Assembly (NCBI GenBank): GCA_030446715.1
Contig: JAUJMU010000009.1
Location: 62,001 to 126,000, forward strand
Direction: 5' to 3'
DNA from: Cytophagales bacterium
Lineage (GTDB): Bacteria; Bacteroidota; Bacteroidia; Cytophagales; 172606-1
DNA length: 64,000 nt
The notes below the pieces were generated by a model. The model had not been told where the DNA came from, ran no database searches, and worked only from the letters and a program-made list of their open reading frames with translations. Positions 1 to 7,405 of the stretch are shown in pieces. Every line of letters begins with the position of its first letter. Within the stretch, counting starts at the first letter, position 1. The translations under genes were made by a program, and so were the position numbers.

Positions 1-2394
1 ATTGCCCCGGTTGGCAGTGGCGCCGAAAATCTGCTCGGCGTCGGAACTCATGGAGAGCACCGTATTGCGGTTGAAGGTAATGTTGAAATTGGTATTCCAC
101 TTGAAAGCGCCTACCGCATTGCGGGTGGTAAGGGCCAGTTCAATGCCGCGGTTCTGGACTTCGCCCAGGTTTACCACCGCGCTGGTCAGGCCGGTGGCGG
201 CGGGTACGGAAACCACGAACAGCATGTCGGTATTGCGCTTGTCGTAGTAATCGGCGGTGAGGTCCAGGCGGTTCCCGAAGAGCGACAAGTCAATTCCCAG
301 GTCAAGCTGCTTCATGGATTCCCACCCCAGTTGATTGTTTGAGAAGGAACGCCGGCCCAGCCCGGGCGCCAATGCCTCCCCAATCACGTAGTTGGCATCC
401 GCCAGTTGCCCGATGGCGCGGTAGTTGCCGATGGCATTGTTGCCCGTCAGGCCGTAGCTGGCCCGCAGTTTCAGGTCGGAGATAAAAGTAAGCCCTTTCA
501 TAAAGCTCTCCTCCGATACCCGCCAGCCCACCGAGGCCGAAGGAAAAGTGCCCCACCGGTTATCGGCCCCGAACCGGGAAGAGCCGTCCCGGCGTACGGT
601 GGCCGTAATCAGGTACTTGTCGCGGAAACTGTAGTTGGCCCGGGCCAGGTAGGATAAGATGGTATATTCCTGGAATCGCTGGCCGCCGTTATTGACGACA
701 CCACCATTGATGTTTTCCACCAGGTTATCCGGAAAGTTGGTGGCAAGGGCACTCAAGCTGTCAATTGTAGCTTTTTGTGCCGTAAAACCGCCCACAACAT
801 CCAGGTTGTGCGAACCGAACGACTTCCGGTAGGAGAGCGTATTTTCGTTCAGCCAGTTGATGCTTTCTTCCCGGGCTGCGGCAGCCGAGGCAACCCCTAC
901 GGCACCGGAGGCACTTAACGTGGAAGGTATCCACCTCTGGCTTTTGGCGTAATTCAGGTCGGCGCCGGCCGTTACCCGGAATTTCAGATCTTTGATAATC
1001 TCGTATTCGGCGTACGCATTGCCCAGCATCCGGAACTGGTTCGCCGGGTTTTGGTACTCATTGGCAATTTTCACCGGGTTCTGCACGGGAAAGTAGCCGT
1101 CGGGGGGGGGCACCAGCGTGCCGTAGGAGCCGTCGGGGTTGTAAACGGGCACCGTGGGCGGCATGGACAGGGCCGACTGGATCACGCCGAGGTTGCCGTA
1201 GTGCCCCTCGGTCGGCAAGTTCTGCTGGTTTACGTAAGACGGCGCCAGGCTTACGCCAACCGAGAGCCGGTCGGTTAGTTTTCCGTCCAGGTTGGCCCGG
1301 AAGCTGTACCGCTTCAGCCCGGTGTTGAGCACAATGCCCTGCTGGTCGAAGTACCCGGCCGAAACCGCGTACTGGAGCCCTTCCGAGCCGCCGGAAGCCG
1401 ATAACTGGTAGTTGCGAATGGGCGCATTCCGGAAAATAGCATCCTGCCAGTCGGTGCCTTCCCCTAAGGCGGAGGGGTCCTGTAATTCTTCGGGAATGCG
1501 GTAGGAGGCCGGCCGGCCGCTGTTTGGGCGGGTAATATCCGCCGTCGGCACATTATCCACCCAGCCGTTGTTGCGGCCGTCAATGACAAACTGCGCGTAC
1601 TCCTGCGCATTCATCATCGGGATTTTCCGTGTCATCTGCTGGAAACCGGCGTATGCGTCCAGTTCAATGCGGGCCTTGCCGGCCTTGCCGCGTCTGGTGG
1701 TAATGATGATCACGCCGTTGGAGCCGCGGGAACCGTAAATGGCCGTGGCCGAAGCATCTTTGAGCACGTCAATGGATTCGATGTCGTTGGGGTTGATCGT
1801 GTTGAGCGGATTGCCGATGCCCGAATTGGTCACCGGAAAGCCGTCAATTACAAACAGCGGTTCGTTGCCCCCGGAAATGGAGCCCACGCCCCGGATCAGG
1901 ATGCTGGTGTTGGCTCCCGGCGCCCCGGTGGTATTTGATATCTGAAGCCCGGATACCTGCCCCTGCAGGGCCTGATCAAACCCCGACACGGGTACCTTCT
2001 GGATGTCTTTATTGCCCACGGAGGCTATGGCGCCGGTCAGGTCTTTCTTCTGCTGCGTACCGTAGCCCACTACCACCACTTCGCTCAGCGTCTTCAGGTC
2101 CGGTTGGAGGGAGAGGTCCACGGAAGTGCGGTTGCCCACCGTTATTTCTTCGCTCACGTAGCCGATGAAGGAGAATACCAGAACGGCCCCGGGAGTAGCC
2201 AGCCGGATGGAGTAACTGCCATCACCCTGCGTGGCCGTACCGTTGGTGGTGCCTTTTTCAACGATGCTTACGCCGGGCAGGGCTTGCCCCGTATTGTCGG
2301 TCACTCTTCCGGTGAGGGTGGTTTGGGCCAGGGCAAAACCCGGAAGGAGGAGGAAGAGGCAAGGAATCAGCCAGTGGTGGGGAAGCTTTTTCAT
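1..2394 (-). CDS. SusC-like TonB-dependent outer-membrane receptor, C-terminus cut by window edge
   Basis: Outer-membrane receptor that, with a SusD lipoprotein, imports glycan fragments using TonB energy. Translation from the ATG at 2394 gives a signal peptide (MKKLPHHWLIPCLFLLLPG, ending ALAQ), a carboxypeptidase-like regulatory domain at about residues 23-105 (GRVTDNTGQALPGVSI, FSFIGYVSEE), then a TonB plug beginning VVVGYGTQQKKDLTGA, with VLKDASATAIYGSRGSNGV near residues 205-225. The typical SusC beta-barrel follows. The frame stays open to base 1 (last residues ATANRGN), so about 200 C-terminal residues lie outside the window. It stays in frame through a run of nine G at 1102-1110. Its SusD partner is not in view and probably lies to the left. 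Its promoter segment is shared with the glycosidase starting at 11542. The call is secure; the substrate is unknown. Confidence 0.95.
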   Translation of the reverse strand, partial: MKKLPHHWLIPCLFLLLPGFALAQTTLTGRVTDNTGQALPGVSIVEKGTTNGTATQGDGSYSIRLATPGAVLVFSFIGYVSEEITVGNRTSVDLSLQPDLKTLSEVVVVGYGTQQKKDLTGAIASVGNKDIQKVPVSGFDQALQGQVSGLQISNTTGAPGANTSILIRGVGSISGGNEPLFVIDGFPVTNSGIGNPLNTINPNDIESIDVLKDASATAIYGSRGSNGVIIITTRRGKAGKARIELDAYAGFQQMTRKIPMMNAQEYAQFVIDGRNNGWVDNVPTADITRPNSGRPASYRIPEELQDPSALGEGTDWQDAIFRNAPIRNYQLSASGGSEGLQYAVSAGYFDQQGIVLNTGLKRYSFRANLDGKLTDRLSVGVSLAPSYVNQQNLPTEGHYGNLGVIQSALSMPPTVPVYNPDGSYGTLVPPPDGYFPVQNPVKIANEYQNPANQFRMLGNAYAEYEIIKDLKFRVTAGADLNYAKSQRWIPSTLSASGAVGVASAAAAREESINWLNENTLSYRKSFGSHNLDVVGGFTAQKATIDSLSALATNFPDNLVENINGGVVNNGGQRFQEYTILSYLARANYSFRDKYLITATVRRDGSSRFGADNRWGTFPSASVGWRVSEESFMKGLTFISDLKLRASYGLTGNNAIGNYRAIGQLADANYVIGEALAPGLGRRSFSNNQLGWESMKQLDLGIDLSLFGNRLDLTADYYDKRNTDMLFVVSVPAATGLTSAVVNLGEVQNRGIELALTTRNAVGAFKWNTNFNITFNRNTVLSMSSDAEQIFGATANRGN

Positions 2395-2402
2395 AGGCTT
2401 AT

Positions 2403-2497
2403 ATTCAATAATATTGAATAATACGTTTACATTACAATTATATGACAGTCTATTGGATAAATCAAGTTTTATATTGAATTTATTTATTATAATGTAG
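2403..2497 (-). promoter_or_regulatory. Promoter module of the SusC gene, shared with 11615-11709
   Basis: Read on the minus strand, a TTG (2463-2465) lies exactly 20 nt before TATAATTG (2435-2442). This matches the Bacteroidota -33 TTG and -7 TAnnTTTG arrangement with one mismatch. Predicted start is near 2430, giving a leader of about 35 nt. Just inside the transcript is the palindrome TTCAATAATATTGAA (2404-2418, 7-bp arms). Another TTCAATA lies upstream of the -33 box. The whole segment aligns without gaps to 11615-11709 (about 78 of 95 identical by eye). Promoter boxes are seen; regulator binding at TTCAATA is inferred. Confidence 0.7.
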
Positions 2498-2602
2498 TTG
2501 TATCTTGGTCCATTTTGTACCGATCAAATGCGCAATGGCAGATGCACCGGATTGGGTGCTACGCTGGTTGTAATAATCCTGGAGTCAGTTTACCGCAGGA
2601 GC

Positions 2603-2697
2603 AGACCTCACCCCCAACCCCCTCTCCCAGGGAGAGGGGGCTTAACATCGCTGATTTTTCTCCCCTCTCCGTTGGAGAGGGGCCGGGGGTGAGGTCT
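2603..2697. repeat. Composite palindromic element with three nested stems
   Basis: A 13-bp perfect outer stem (AGACCTCACCCCC at 2603-2615, GGGGGTGAGGTCT at 2685-2697) encloses two further perfect hairpins. These are CCCCCTCTCCC/GGGAGAGGGGG (2618-2628/2630-2640) and CCCCTCTCC/GGAGAGGGG (2662-2670/2674-2682). It can fold as a three-way junction. It sits between the 3' end of the GH2 gene and the SusC promoter, so it may end transcription. C-rich CACCCC...CCTCTCCC palindromes recur between genes in many bacteria, from memory; I found no second full copy here. Confidence 0.75.
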
Positions 2698-2743
2698 TCT
2701 ACCGTAGTATTAAAAAATAAAAAGCGGTTTTAGCGCAGCACAA

Positions 2744-5530
2744 TCAGAATGGATCTCCGAAGTAGAAATACAACGTGGCCTCCGGTTCGGGTTGCAGGGG
2801 ACTGAACTGATTCTGCTCACTGGCGGGGCCGGAGGCTTCCGGCACAGTAAATTTGGTACCAATGGCCGGAATGGCGTGCATGAATGAAATGGTTCCGGCC
2901 GGAAAGGGGGGTGCGGTATTGTTATTATTGCCGGCCCCCTGCTGCCGGGTAGGGGTAAGCATGCGCAGGTAAAGATTTTCCGTGGCCGACACTACCGTAA
3001 TGGGGGCTTCGGTGGTCTGAATAATGGCCCAGTAGAGGTCCGAGTGGTAACCCCTGAACTCGGGGTACTGCCAGGTCTCGCCGGTGCGGGTGTCGTTGTA
3101 TTTTTTCTCCCACACGCCCAGTTCTACTCCTTTCGTCCGGTTTTTCCAGACGCGGTAAGGACCGTCGCCCAGCCAGCGCATCCCGGTGATTTTGGCTTCC
3201 GGGTAGTCAAAATTGACTCCCGCAAAATCCACCGTGCCCTTGACCTGGTACCGGTAGTCGAGCCGCAGCCAGCCCCCGGGCAGCATCCGCCACCGGACCG
3301 GGCGCAACGCACCCTGGTAGTTTACCTCCACCACATAGTCATTGCCGTCGGCGTAGTGTCTCAGGTTTTCGAAGCGGGCCGTGCCCGGAGCCAATACCGG
3401 GCCGTTGGTCAGGGAAATAGCGCTTTTGCCGTTGTTTGCCCCGGCGAGTAAGCCCGTTTTCTTATCGAACTTAACGGCAATTCCGTGAGCCGTCAGGGTG
3501 ATAAAATCCACGTCTTCAGCCGCGGTGACTTTGCCCGTTCTTCCACCCGCAGCCGTAAGGGCGGCGGCCAGTTGGGCCGGACGTTTGACGGGAAATACCC
3601 AGGTGTAAATCTCCCGGCCGTGGGGATCGGTTGCCGTCAGGCGCAGGGCATCCGCCGCCTGCCAGCCGGCGGGCAAAGGGAGCTTGAGGTGTCCCTTGCC
3701 ACCGGGGGCCAGGTCCACGGGAGGCAGGCGACCGCCCGGATGGGTATTACCGGCAGCCGTACCCGCCCCGGCGGAGGCGGACGGGGCCGGAAAGGTCACC
3801 AAACTCCACCCGAACTGGCACTGGTTTAAGTTGGTATAGTGGTAGCGGTTTTCGAGGGTGATCTGGCCGGTAAAGGTGGGTGTAATGTGAAAAGGCTCCA
3901 CGTAAACCGGTGACCAGATTTGCTTGATGGTGTAGAAACTGCCCTCTTTTTCCCGGTATGGACCCACAATGCCGTCCGGGGCGTGGCTGCCGTCAGTATC
4001 CAGGCTGTCGTTTTTATCCCGGCGGACGATGCCCTCGTCGGAAAAACACCACAGGAAGCCACCCGCCGACAAAGGATGTTGCCACATGGCCGTCCAGTGG
4101 TCATCGAGTCCCGCGCCGTGGCCCCCGTCGTAGAGGCCGTGCAGGAACTCGGTGGGGAAAAAGATTTCGTTGCCATTGAACAGCGAACCGGTGCAGCAGC
4201 CGAAAGGCCGGTAGTGCTGCGTATCGGTGCCGTTGAATACTTCCCACGGGTGGATGACGTGTCGCCCCTGCGGGTCCCACCTGGCAAACTCACGGTCCAG
4301 TTCCCGGTTCCAGCCGCCTTCGTTGCCGTTGTCCCAGAGCACAATGCTGGGGTGGTTGACGTCCCTGATCACCAGTTCCCGCACCAGTTTGCGGCCTACT
4401 TCCGTGTCGTAGGCTTTCTGCCAGCCGGTCAGCTCGTCGAGCACGAACAGCCCCAGTGAGTCGCACACATCCAGAAAGTGCTGGTCGGGCGGATAGTGCG
4501 ACATGCGCACGGCGTTCATGTTCATGTCCTTCATCAGAAGTACGTCCGTGATGCTTAGCGCCTTGCTGGTCGTGCGGCCGGAGGTTGGCCAGATCGAATG
4601 GCGGTTTACGCCTTTGAACTTGATCTTTACGCCGTTGACGTAAATGCCGTCGCGGGGCCTTACTTCCACCGTGCGGAAACCGAACTTTTGGGTAAGGGTA
4701 TGCACGGTACCGGCCGCATTTTTCAGGCTGAGCCTGACCTGGTACAGGTTGGGAAACTCCGGGCTCCAGGGGTTGGGCGTCTTAACCCCTGTTTGCAGGC
4801 GGACGGAAGTGGCTTTTTTAGGAATGGCGGCCGAAAAAACTGCCCCCACCGGCTGGCCGTCGGGTGTCTCGATCTGTCCTTCCACCAGCCGGGCGTCTTT
4901 CACCCCTTGTAAAAATATGTCTGCCCTGAAAGTGCCATCGGCTCTGGCATCTACGGCCAGCCGTTCGATGAATTGGGCGGGGAACGCCTCCAGGTAAACC
5001 GGCCGGAAAATGCCCCCGAACACCCAGAAATCCGATTGCCGCTCGGCGCGGTTCACCGACGTGTCGGCCGACATTTTGCTCACGGTCACTTCCAGGAGGT
5101 TGGACCTGCTGGGCAGCAGCAGGCGCGTCACGTCGTAGCGGAACTGGTAGAAGGCCCCCTGGTGCACTGGCCCGGCCGGTTTGCCGTTCACTTTCACTTC
5201 CGTGTCGGTCATGGAACCCTCAAAGACCAGGTACACCCGCTTGTTGTTCCAATGCTGCGGCAGCGAAAAGGTGTGTTTGTAGAGCCCTTTCTCGTCGCCC
5301 TTCTTTTTATCGTGGCCGTAGTTATAGGTGCCGAACCCTTGCAGTTCCCAGCAGGAGGGAACGGGGATTGTCGTCCATTTGCCGCTGTTGCGACCGCCGG
5401 TGCAGTAGAAATCCCACGCAACCGTGTGATCTTTATCGGTGCCGGAGAGGTAAAGGGTTTCCGTTGGTTGCGCGGTAGCCGCCCCCAGAAACAGCAACGT
5501 AAACAGAAAACAAAAACAAAATTTTATCAT
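2744..5530 (-). CDS. Glycoside hydrolase family 2 (beta-galactosidase-like)
   Basis: Exported retaining glycosidase, probably acting on galactoside- or uronide-type linkages of the glycan imported by this locus. A signal peptide (about residues 1-20, ending GAATAQ) is followed by the GH2 sugar-binding domain (NYGHDKKKGDEKGLYKHTF region, 70-180), an Ig-like domain (185-290) and a TIM barrel from about 295 (GVNRHSIWPTSG; AVRMSHYPPD). The acid/base is probably Glu404 in WDNGNEGGWN and the nucleophile Glu461 in FPTEFLHGLYDGG. A beta-galactosidase small-chain-like region follows (MRWLGDGPYRVWKNR). Its length (928 aa) suits secreted GH2 enzymes. It starts 45 bp after the stop of the 5576-7231 gene, so the two are probably cotranscribed. 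Exact specificity cannot be read from the sequence. Confidence 0.9.
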   Translation of the reverse strand: MIKFCFCFLFTLLFLGAATAQPTETLYLSGTDKDHTVAWDFYCTGGRNSGKWTTIPVPSCWELQGFGTYNYGHDKKKGDEKGLYKHTFSLPQHWNNKRVYLVFEGSMTDTEVKVNGKPAGPVHQGAFYQFRYDVTRLLLPSRSNLLEVTVSKMSADTSVNRAERQSDFWVFGGIFRPVYLEAFPAQFIERLAVDARADGTFRADIFLQGVKDARLVEGQIETPDGQPVGAVFSAAIPKKATSVRLQTGVKTPNPWSPEFPNLYQVRLSLKNAAGTVHTLTQKFGFRTVEVRPRDGIYVNGVKIKFKGVNRHSIWPTSGRTTSKALSITDVLLMKDMNMNAVRMSHYPPDQHFLDVCDSLGLFVLDELTGWQKAYDTEVGRKLVRELVIRDVNHPSIVLWDNGNEGGWNRELDREFARWDPQGRHVIHPWEVFNGTDTQHYRPFGCCTGSLFNGNEIFFPTEFLHGLYDGGHGAGLDDHWTAMWQHPLSAGGFLWCFSDEGIVRRDKNDSLDTDGSHAPDGIVGPYREKEGSFYTIKQIWSPVYVEPFHITPTFTGQITLENRYHYTNLNQCQFGWSLVTFPAPSASAGAGTAAGNTHPGGRLPPVDLAPGGKGHLKLPLPAGWQAADALRLTATDPHGREIYTWVFPVKRPAQLAAALTAAGGRTGKVTAAEDVDFITLTAHGIAVKFDKKTGLLAGANNGKSAISLTNGPVLAPGTARFENLRHYADGNDYVVEVNYQGALRPVRWRMLPGGWLRLDYRYQVKGTVDFAGVNFDYPEAKITGMRWLGDGPYRVWKNRTKGVELGVWEKKYNDTRTGETWQYPEFRGYHSDLYWAIIQTTEAPITVVSATENLYLRMLTPTRQQGAGNNNNTAPPFPAGTISFMHAIPAIGTKFTVPEASGPASEQNQFSPLQPEPEATLYFYFGDPF

Positions 5531-5575
5531 GCGGGTGGCAAGTAGTAAGGTATGAAAATTCAGTTTTTGAATCCT

Positions 5576-7231
5576 TTACTGTACGACAACCTTGACTACT
5601 TCCGGCTTTCCGGTTGGGGAGAAAGCTTTGATCAAATAGGTGCCTGGACGGTATTTGGATAAGTCGATGGCAGCATCGGCACTGCTACTGAAATTTACAT
5701 CCGTTATTTTTTTCCCGGCCAGATCGTATACGGCTACCCGTAACGCTTCCGTTGGGTTGTGAATTCGGATGTGAACGATCCCCGATGCAGGGTTAGGATG
5801 TACGGACAACTTAGAGTTGCCGGCAACCGAAGCATTTTCTTTGGCTGATTCGGTTCCTTTCCGGGCACCGCTGGGAATAGTGGCGATAAATACAGTTACT
5901 GAGTTTGCCGGCGTGGAAAAGGTGTTTGTAGAGATGGTTTTGGCCCAGGAAATAGTAGTCTCCGCGTATCCGGCGGAAGAAATAACCCGCTTCAGTATCT
6001 GATCAGCGGATGGTGCCCAGGTTCCGGCTTTCAGGCTCACCCTTTGCGTATTCTGGCTACGGTTGATCACCACAAACATCATTTTCCCATCAGACGTGTT
6101 TCGTACAGTAAGCCCGTCAACCAGCGTATCAATGTCCGAAATTGTTCGCATTACGCTTCCCAGGGCATACTGACCAAAGAGTTTGAAAACGTATCCCCCC
6201 GGATTGAGACCGCTGAAATCACTTTTTATTTTTCCGTAGCGTCCGTCTTCCGCATTCCAGGCAAATACGGCGTCCGCTTTGCCGTTGTTGAGCAGATTCT
6301 TAAGCACCAGGGCATCAAATACAGCGCCTACGTGATTGGTCATATTCTGGTAGCCCGGCGCGTCCCAGGAGTAGTAAATATTCCATTCATCCAGCCAGAT
6401 CGGTACGGTACCAAAGCCCCTGGCATTTAACCTGGAACGAACGTTGTTAATGCCGCCGTTGAAATTAGCTTTCTTATAAATAACAGGAATGGACGTTTCG
6501 CCCCCGCTGCCGTAGTTGTGATGGCTCCATACGTCCAGGTATTGGCCGCCTAAATTGTAAAGAAAATGATCAATGTCACTGTCCCAGGGTTGCCGCCAGG
6601 CGCCGCCCACCAGCTTAATGGTGCTGTCTTTGGCTTTCATGGCATCGTGACATCTTTTAAAAATATCAGCCAGGTGCCACATGTCACTTGACCCCTTGTA
6701 GGCGCCGCCGTCTTTCTCGTTAAAAGGCTCCCAGTATTTTACTTTATAGCCCAGCCCGAGCTGGTTGTTAACGATATCCACCAGATCGGCGCAAAAGGAG
6801 GCATATTCCGTTTTTTTATCATCGTCCAGCTTGCCGTCATTATTGGTATCCATCCAGGTAGGCCAACCGGTAATGGTGATCAAGACATCCGTAGCGGAAG
6901 CGGGTTTGTTGGTGAGTACACTGCCTATTTTCGTTTTATTCCAGACTTTGTTGGTGTAGTCTATCCAGCTATAGGCATGACCCTCTTTAATTTGTTCGCT
7001 GGCGTGGTACCGTATTATTTTTGGTTTAAGTTCACCCACTCTGGCTTGGAAAGAGGCGTTACCAGCCACTACAGGATCAAGAGCCCGCTGGAAATTGAGG
7101 CAATAATATTCAGATCTGGCCGTGGAGACAATTGTATTCATGTCAACAGTAAGGGTAGTGGTAGTCTGCCCCTGTGCCATCCGGCAAAGAAATACGCAGT
7201 TGAGCAGGAAAATCCATAATCTGTTTTTCAT
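5576..7231 (-). CDS. T9SS-secreted clan GH-A glycosidase (GH39-like)
   Basis: Secreted glycosidase with a TIM-barrel catalytic domain. A signal peptide (MKNRLWIFLLNCVFLCRMAQG) precedes a barrel carrying the probable acid/base Glu172 in YWEPFNEKDGG and nucleophile Glu282 in PIWLDEWNIYY. These positions fit clan GH-A (GH39, GH30, GH79, GH86 are possible; I cannot choose). A beta-sandwich follows, and residues 472-551 form a type A T9SS sorting domain (LSVHPNPASG, GTYLIKAFSPTGK), so it should reach the cell surface or medium through the type IX system. It shares its architecture with the larger enzyme encoded upstream (7406-11542) and is probably in the same transcription unit as GH2 downstream. 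Confidence 0.88.
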   Translation of the reverse strand: MKNRLWIFLLNCVFLCRMAQGQTTTTLTVDMNTIVSTARSEYYCLNFQRALDPVVAGNASFQARVGELKPKIIRYHASEQIKEGHAYSWIDYTNKVWNKTKIGSVLTNKPASATDVLITITGWPTWMDTNNDGKLDDDKKTEYASFCADLVDIVNNQLGLGYKVKYWEPFNEKDGGAYKGSSDMWHLADIFKRCHDAMKAKDSTIKLVGGAWRQPWDSDIDHFLYNLGGQYLDVWSHHNYGSGGETSIPVIYKKANFNGGINNVRSRLNARGFGTVPIWLDEWNIYYSWDAPGYQNMTNHVGAVFDALVLKNLLNNGKADAVFAWNAEDGRYGKIKSDFSGLNPGGYVFKLFGQYALGSVMRTISDIDTLVDGLTVRNTSDGKMMFVVINRSQNTQRVSLKAGTWAPSADQILKRVISSAGYAETTISWAKTISTNTFSTPANSVTVFIATIPSGARKGTESAKENASVAGNSKLSVHPNPASGIVHIRIHNPTEALRVAVYDLAGKKITDVNFSSSADAAIDLSKYRPGTYLIKAFSPTGKPEVVKVVVQ

Positions 7232-7337
7232 AGTAGGTGAATAATTAAGGGTAAATACCAGAAAGCGGACTAATCAGCAGCAATGGAGGAACAGACAACG
7301 ATTCAAAAATCCTGGTCTCTTCGTGTAAGATGAAAAC

Positions 7338-7382
7338 AAACCTTTGTTCTACTCCCATTCGCGGGAAGCAGAACAAAGGTTT
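7338..7382. terminator. Inverted repeat between the two clan-A glycosidase genes
   Basis: AAACCTTTGTTCT (7338-7350) pairs perfectly with AGAACAAAGGTTT (7370-7382); an inner TCCC/GGGA extends the fold. It lies just past the stop of the 7406-11542 gene and about 105 bp before the next start. No T-run follows on the minus strand, so partial termination or mRNA end protection is as likely as a simple terminator. Confidence 0.55.
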
Positions 7383-7405
7383 ATTGGGCAGAAAGGGGGA
7401 AATAC

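Noticed and set aside
1102-1110. Run of nine G as a possible frameshift or phase-variable site in SusC
   Set aside because: The frame is intact across it (three prolines within a conserved barrel segment) and one assembled sequence cannot show length variation.
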